A stretch of 5,386 nucleotides of DNA, from the NCBI GenBank assembly GCA_030591745.1, contig JAUVAM010000326.1, positions 1 to 5,386 of the forward strand, written 5' to 3'. Below are positions 3,019-5,386 of the stretch, piece after piece. The position numbers and the translations under genes were made by a program. The stretch comes from Deltaproteobacteria bacterium. GTDB taxonomy: Bacteria; Myxococcota; B64-G9. How positions within the stretch are numbered: position 1 is the first letter of the stretch; the number at the start of each line of letters is the position of its first letter. The notes below the pieces were generated by a model. It was not told the origin of the DNA. It worked only from the letters and a program-made list of their open reading frames with translations, and ran no database searches.

Positions 3019-5386
3019 TTAGTTGTCGAGCGAGGGTTGATCGAGGGTGAAGCAGCAGACGCGATTGTTCCATTTGGTGGTGCTTAGTTCAATCCATAAT
3101 GTTTTGCTGTGATCATCCATGAGCTCGACTGACCAGTTCTGAAAGCCCTTTTTGTTTTGCAGGGGTCGCTCAATCCAATCGACGCCGTTTAGGCTGAATT
3201 TGAATTGTACCGGCGCGCCTCCGTCCCCAACTGAGCGGTCCCAGATGGCGGCTCGGCCTTTGGCTCGGGATGCTCCCTCTAAGAGGGGCAACTTTATTAC
3301 CAGTTTGCCTTTTTCCGGGGGGTGGAGTCTGTAGGCTGTCGTCCAGTGATCTCCGACGAGCATGTGTTGGACGCCGACATACATCCATGACTCGGCGTCT
3401 CGGCACAGTTTGGCGTGGATTCCCCAGAAACGGCCCAGCTTTTTTTCTTCCCAGCGATCGCATGCTCTTTTGTGATTGCTGTCTTCGAGCCAGACCTCGG
3501 CCTTTTCAAGCATCTCCTGCATGCGCGAATAACGATCCACCTTGCGATGTCCCGTGATGGACTCGTAGTTACGAACGAGATCGTGTTGGAAGGCGCGCCA
3601 GCGGACGAGGATTTCACGATATTTCTCTGTGCGATCGGGGAGATCTGCCGCGATGTTGGTTTTTTCCTGAGGGTCCTTAGCCAGATCGTAAACTTCCTCT
3701 GTCCCTGTGGTGAGGTTGTACATGTATTTCAGGTCGGCATCCCGTAAGCCGAGGAGATGGTCCATGTACATGGTGCTCATGAGTGCCATTTGGTAATTAC
3801 TGTCTGATACAAGGCTTCTGCCTTGGTATCTCTCCGGAATGTCAATATTGAGCAGATCGAGAAGGGTGGGAGCGAGATCGACATGGGATCCAACTCGCCC
3901 GCAAGTCTCTTCTTTTGGGAAGAGTTTTTTATTATGGATCACCAAAGGTATCCAGGTGTTTTCCTGGTAGAGGTAGTTTGCGTGCAGACGGTTGTGGGGA
4001 TGCTGCTGGAAGGCTTGCCCGTGATCGCCGACAACCACCGTGATGGTGTTTTCCGCAAGCCCTCTGTCTTCCAGTGCCTTCTGTAGATTGCCCACCAGCT
4101 CATCTTCGTAGTAGAGGCCATTGTGGTAGCGGCTTTTCAGGCTTTTGGTTGAGAACTTTGGCTTGGCTCCATCCGGCAGAATGTAGGGATAGTGTGGAAT
4201 GATTGGGATGAAAACGATGAAGAAAGGTTTTGGGGTTTTGGTGTCCAGCCATTCTACTGCCTTGTCAACCAAGGCTTTGTCCTCAACGCCCCAACCAAAT
4301 GTGAAGTAGTCTTTTGAGTCGTGAAAGGCTGTTGAATCCATCAGCAATTCGAAGCCTCGTTCGTCAAAAAATGCCAACTTGTTGGTGAAATCGAAGTGAC
4401 CGCCGTGGAATAGCGCTCCGCGATATCCTTCTTCGGCCAAGACCTCGGTCAAAGAATGGCAGTCAATTCGCGGGTTGATGCTAGTGATGAATTCAAACTC
4501 TGGATAAGGGTACATGGAGCAAAATGCATTGAAGATGGACTTGATGCTGACTGGGCTTGCCGCATGGTACCTGTCGAATCGCATGCCCTCTTGGGCCATT
4601 CGACTCAGGTTGGGCGTATTGGGGACAGAGCCGCCATAAACCTGCAAGTCCTGGGCAGTCCAGGATTCCATGAACCAAATAATGATGTTGTAGCGGCCTT
4701 TCTGGTCATTTTGGACTTCCCCGCAGGAATTGGCATCCGAATCCGTGGCGGTGAAGGGACTGCTGGCGTCGAAAAACGTGGGTCGTTTTTTGTCGAACTC
4801 TGTTTGTACAAGTTGGGGCGATTCCAGCACAATACTTAGGCTTGACGAGACCAGTTCAACCACCGCGTTTTTACGGATGTTGTTCAATTGAGCAGAAAGC
4901 CCTGAAGCCCAGATGGCGAATTGGGAGACACCCCACCAGGCGACGAGCAGAAATACGACCTGGAAGATCCTGTTTTTCTGACGAATTCGGCGGCCCCATT
5001 TCCAACAGGCCAAGGGGAAAGCAACCAAGTGAACCGCAACCAGGGACAGAGCAAGCCAGGGAAAGTCCCATTGGAGTGAACTGAACATGCCGCCGGTCTC
5101 GCCCGTGAAGGCAAGCTGCCTTGCATTCAGTGGCGTGCCGAGCAGCAAGAAAAGATGGATGTTGGCCAGGATGTAATTGGCCATCAGAAAATACGTGGAC
5201 ATGATGAAGGCAAGCGCGCTCCAGCGAGCGAAGCGATGCCTGTCGATCATGGGCCATGACCAGATCGCTGTTTGAAACAGAAGCCAGACGGCGACCAAGA
5301 GTGCATCCTGGCCGGTTGCCAAGGGCCAAAGCAGCATCAGGCTCCAGGGCGCTCCTGCAGAAAAGTAGGCACCGGAGGCCATGGCA
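3019..5386 (-). CDS. Membrane-anchored sulfatase/LTA-synthase-like enzyme, 5' end open
   Basis: An alkaline-phosphatase-superfamily enzyme (Sulfatase, PF00884) with an LtaS-like layout. Members transfer phosphoglycerol or phosphoethanolamine groups, or hydrolyse sulfate or phosphate esters, outside the membrane. Numbered from ATG 5382 (787 aa): hydrophobic segments at about 13-45, 54-81, 106-127 and 139-160 (four or five helices), then the catalytic domain at about 230-580. Visible are E239 (FMESW), NTPNLSRMAQEG (255-266), ASPVSIKS (275-282), HYPY with H397, GDHG with D453/H454, HNRLH (463-467), and the closing YDLAKDPQEKTN (565-576). The nucleophile position holds S279, and the sulfatase C/SxPxR signature is absent, so a phospho- rather than sulfo-substrate is more likely. 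About 590-660 is charged and probably helical. About 665-787 is an unrecognised, probably beta-rich region. The frame is open to the right edge, so the start may lie outside. The substrate is unknown. Confidence 0.85.
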   Translation of the reverse strand, partial: AMASGAYFSAGAPWSLMLLWPLATGQDALLVAVWLLFQTAIWSWPMIDRHRFARWSALAFIMSTYFLMANYILANIHLFLLLGTPLNARQLAFTGETGGMFSSLQWDFPWLALSLVAVHLVAFPLACWKWGRRIRQKNRIFQVVFLLVAWWGVSQFAIWASGLSAQLNNIRKNAVVELVSSSLSIVLESPQLVQTEFDKKRPTFFDASSPFTATDSDANSCGEVQNDQKGRYNIIIWFMESWTAQDLQVYGGSVPNTPNLSRMAQEGMRFDRYHAASPVSIKSIFNAFCSMYPYPEFEFITSINPRIDCHSLTEVLAEEGYRGALFHGGHFDFTNKLAFFDERGFELLMDSTAFHDSKDYFTFGWGVEDKALVDKAVEWLDTKTPKPFFIVFIPIIPHYPYILPDGAKPKFSTKSLKSRYHNGLYYEDELVGNLQKALEDRGLAENTITVVVGDHGQAFQQHPHNRLHANYLYQENTWIPLVIHNKKLFPKEETCGRVGSHVDLAPTLLDLLNIDIPERYQGRSLVSDSNYQMALMSTMYMDHLLGLRDADLKYMYNLTTGTEEVYDLAKDPQEKTNIAADLPDRTEKYREILVRWRAFQHDLVRNYESITGHRKVDRYSRMQEMLEKAEVWLEDSNHKRACDRWEEKKLGRFWGIHAKLCRDAESWMYVGVQHMLVGDHWTTAYRLHPPEKGKLVIKLPLLEGASRAKGRAAIWDRSVGDGGAPVQFKFSLNGVDWIERPLQNKKGFQNWSVELMDDHSKTLWIELSTTKWNNRVCCFTLDQPSLDN
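4621..4630 (+). repeat. GGGGACAGAG word, copy inside the sulfatase-fold gene
   Basis: An exact 10-base match to the other copies. On the coding strand it spells part of GGSVPNTPN, a conserved stretch of the enzyme, so it may be coincidental. Confidence 0.35.

Noticed and set aside
3697..3705. Nine-base partial matches to the repeat word (GGGACAGAG) here and at 5043-5051
   Set aside because: They lack the fourth G, lie in coding sequence in unrelated codon contexts, and are best treated as chance.
4456..4839. 127-codon plus-strand frame
   Set aside because: It is antisense to the catalytic domain of the sulfatase-fold gene, with no motif and no good ribosome binding site.

Overview
This is a 5.4 kb piece of a bacterial chromosome with five protein-coding genes, tightly packed, in two converging blocks. 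Three genes run left to right (about positions 1-2137) and two run right to left (about 2191-5386). The two outermost genes are cut by, or at least open to, the window edges. I see no tRNA or rRNA gene, no CRISPR array, no phage genes, and no non-coding stretch longer than about 140 bases. Composition looks moderately GC-rich, and starts include TTG with good Shine-Dalgarno sequences. Lipoprotein-type export and an LtaS-like membrane enzyme, a bacterial CAP-domain protein and a REP-associated transposase together fit a Gram-negative environmental bacterium. A deltaproteobacterial or myxobacterial-type lineage is my best guess, from memory of similar proteins, and is low confidence.

Left block (+ strand). 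An M15-type zinc peptidase (C-terminal part or whole, ends at 518) is followed after 16 bases by an exported CAP/SCP-domain protein that starts at TTG 535. The pair looks like an operon of secreted or envelope proteins. After an 85-base gap rich in short repeats comes a classical short-chain dehydrogenase/reductase (1313-2137). Its ribosome binding site lies inside a perfect 15-bp tandem duplication.

Right block (- strand). A large membrane-anchored enzyme of the sulfatase/LTA-synthase (alkaline phosphatase) superfamily (about 5386-3019) is followed downstream by an apparently intact REP-associated tyrosine transposase (RAYT, Y1 family; 2877 or 2952 to 2191). Between them is a short hairpin with GTAG tetranucleotides directly beside it, the layout expected of a REP element cognate to a RAYT.

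Functional links: the peptidase, the CAP protein and the membrane phosphatase/transferase-like enzyme all point to the cell envelope, but nothing ties them into one pathway. No defence or other clearly new multi-gene system is visible. The points most worth a second look are the RAYT with its REP-like hairpin, a GGGGACAGAG word that recurs four times, the odd Cys-rich N-terminus of the CAP protein with a competing hydrophobic frame, and the sulfatase-fold enzyme that lacks the sulfatase active-site signature and carries an unrecognised C-terminal region.
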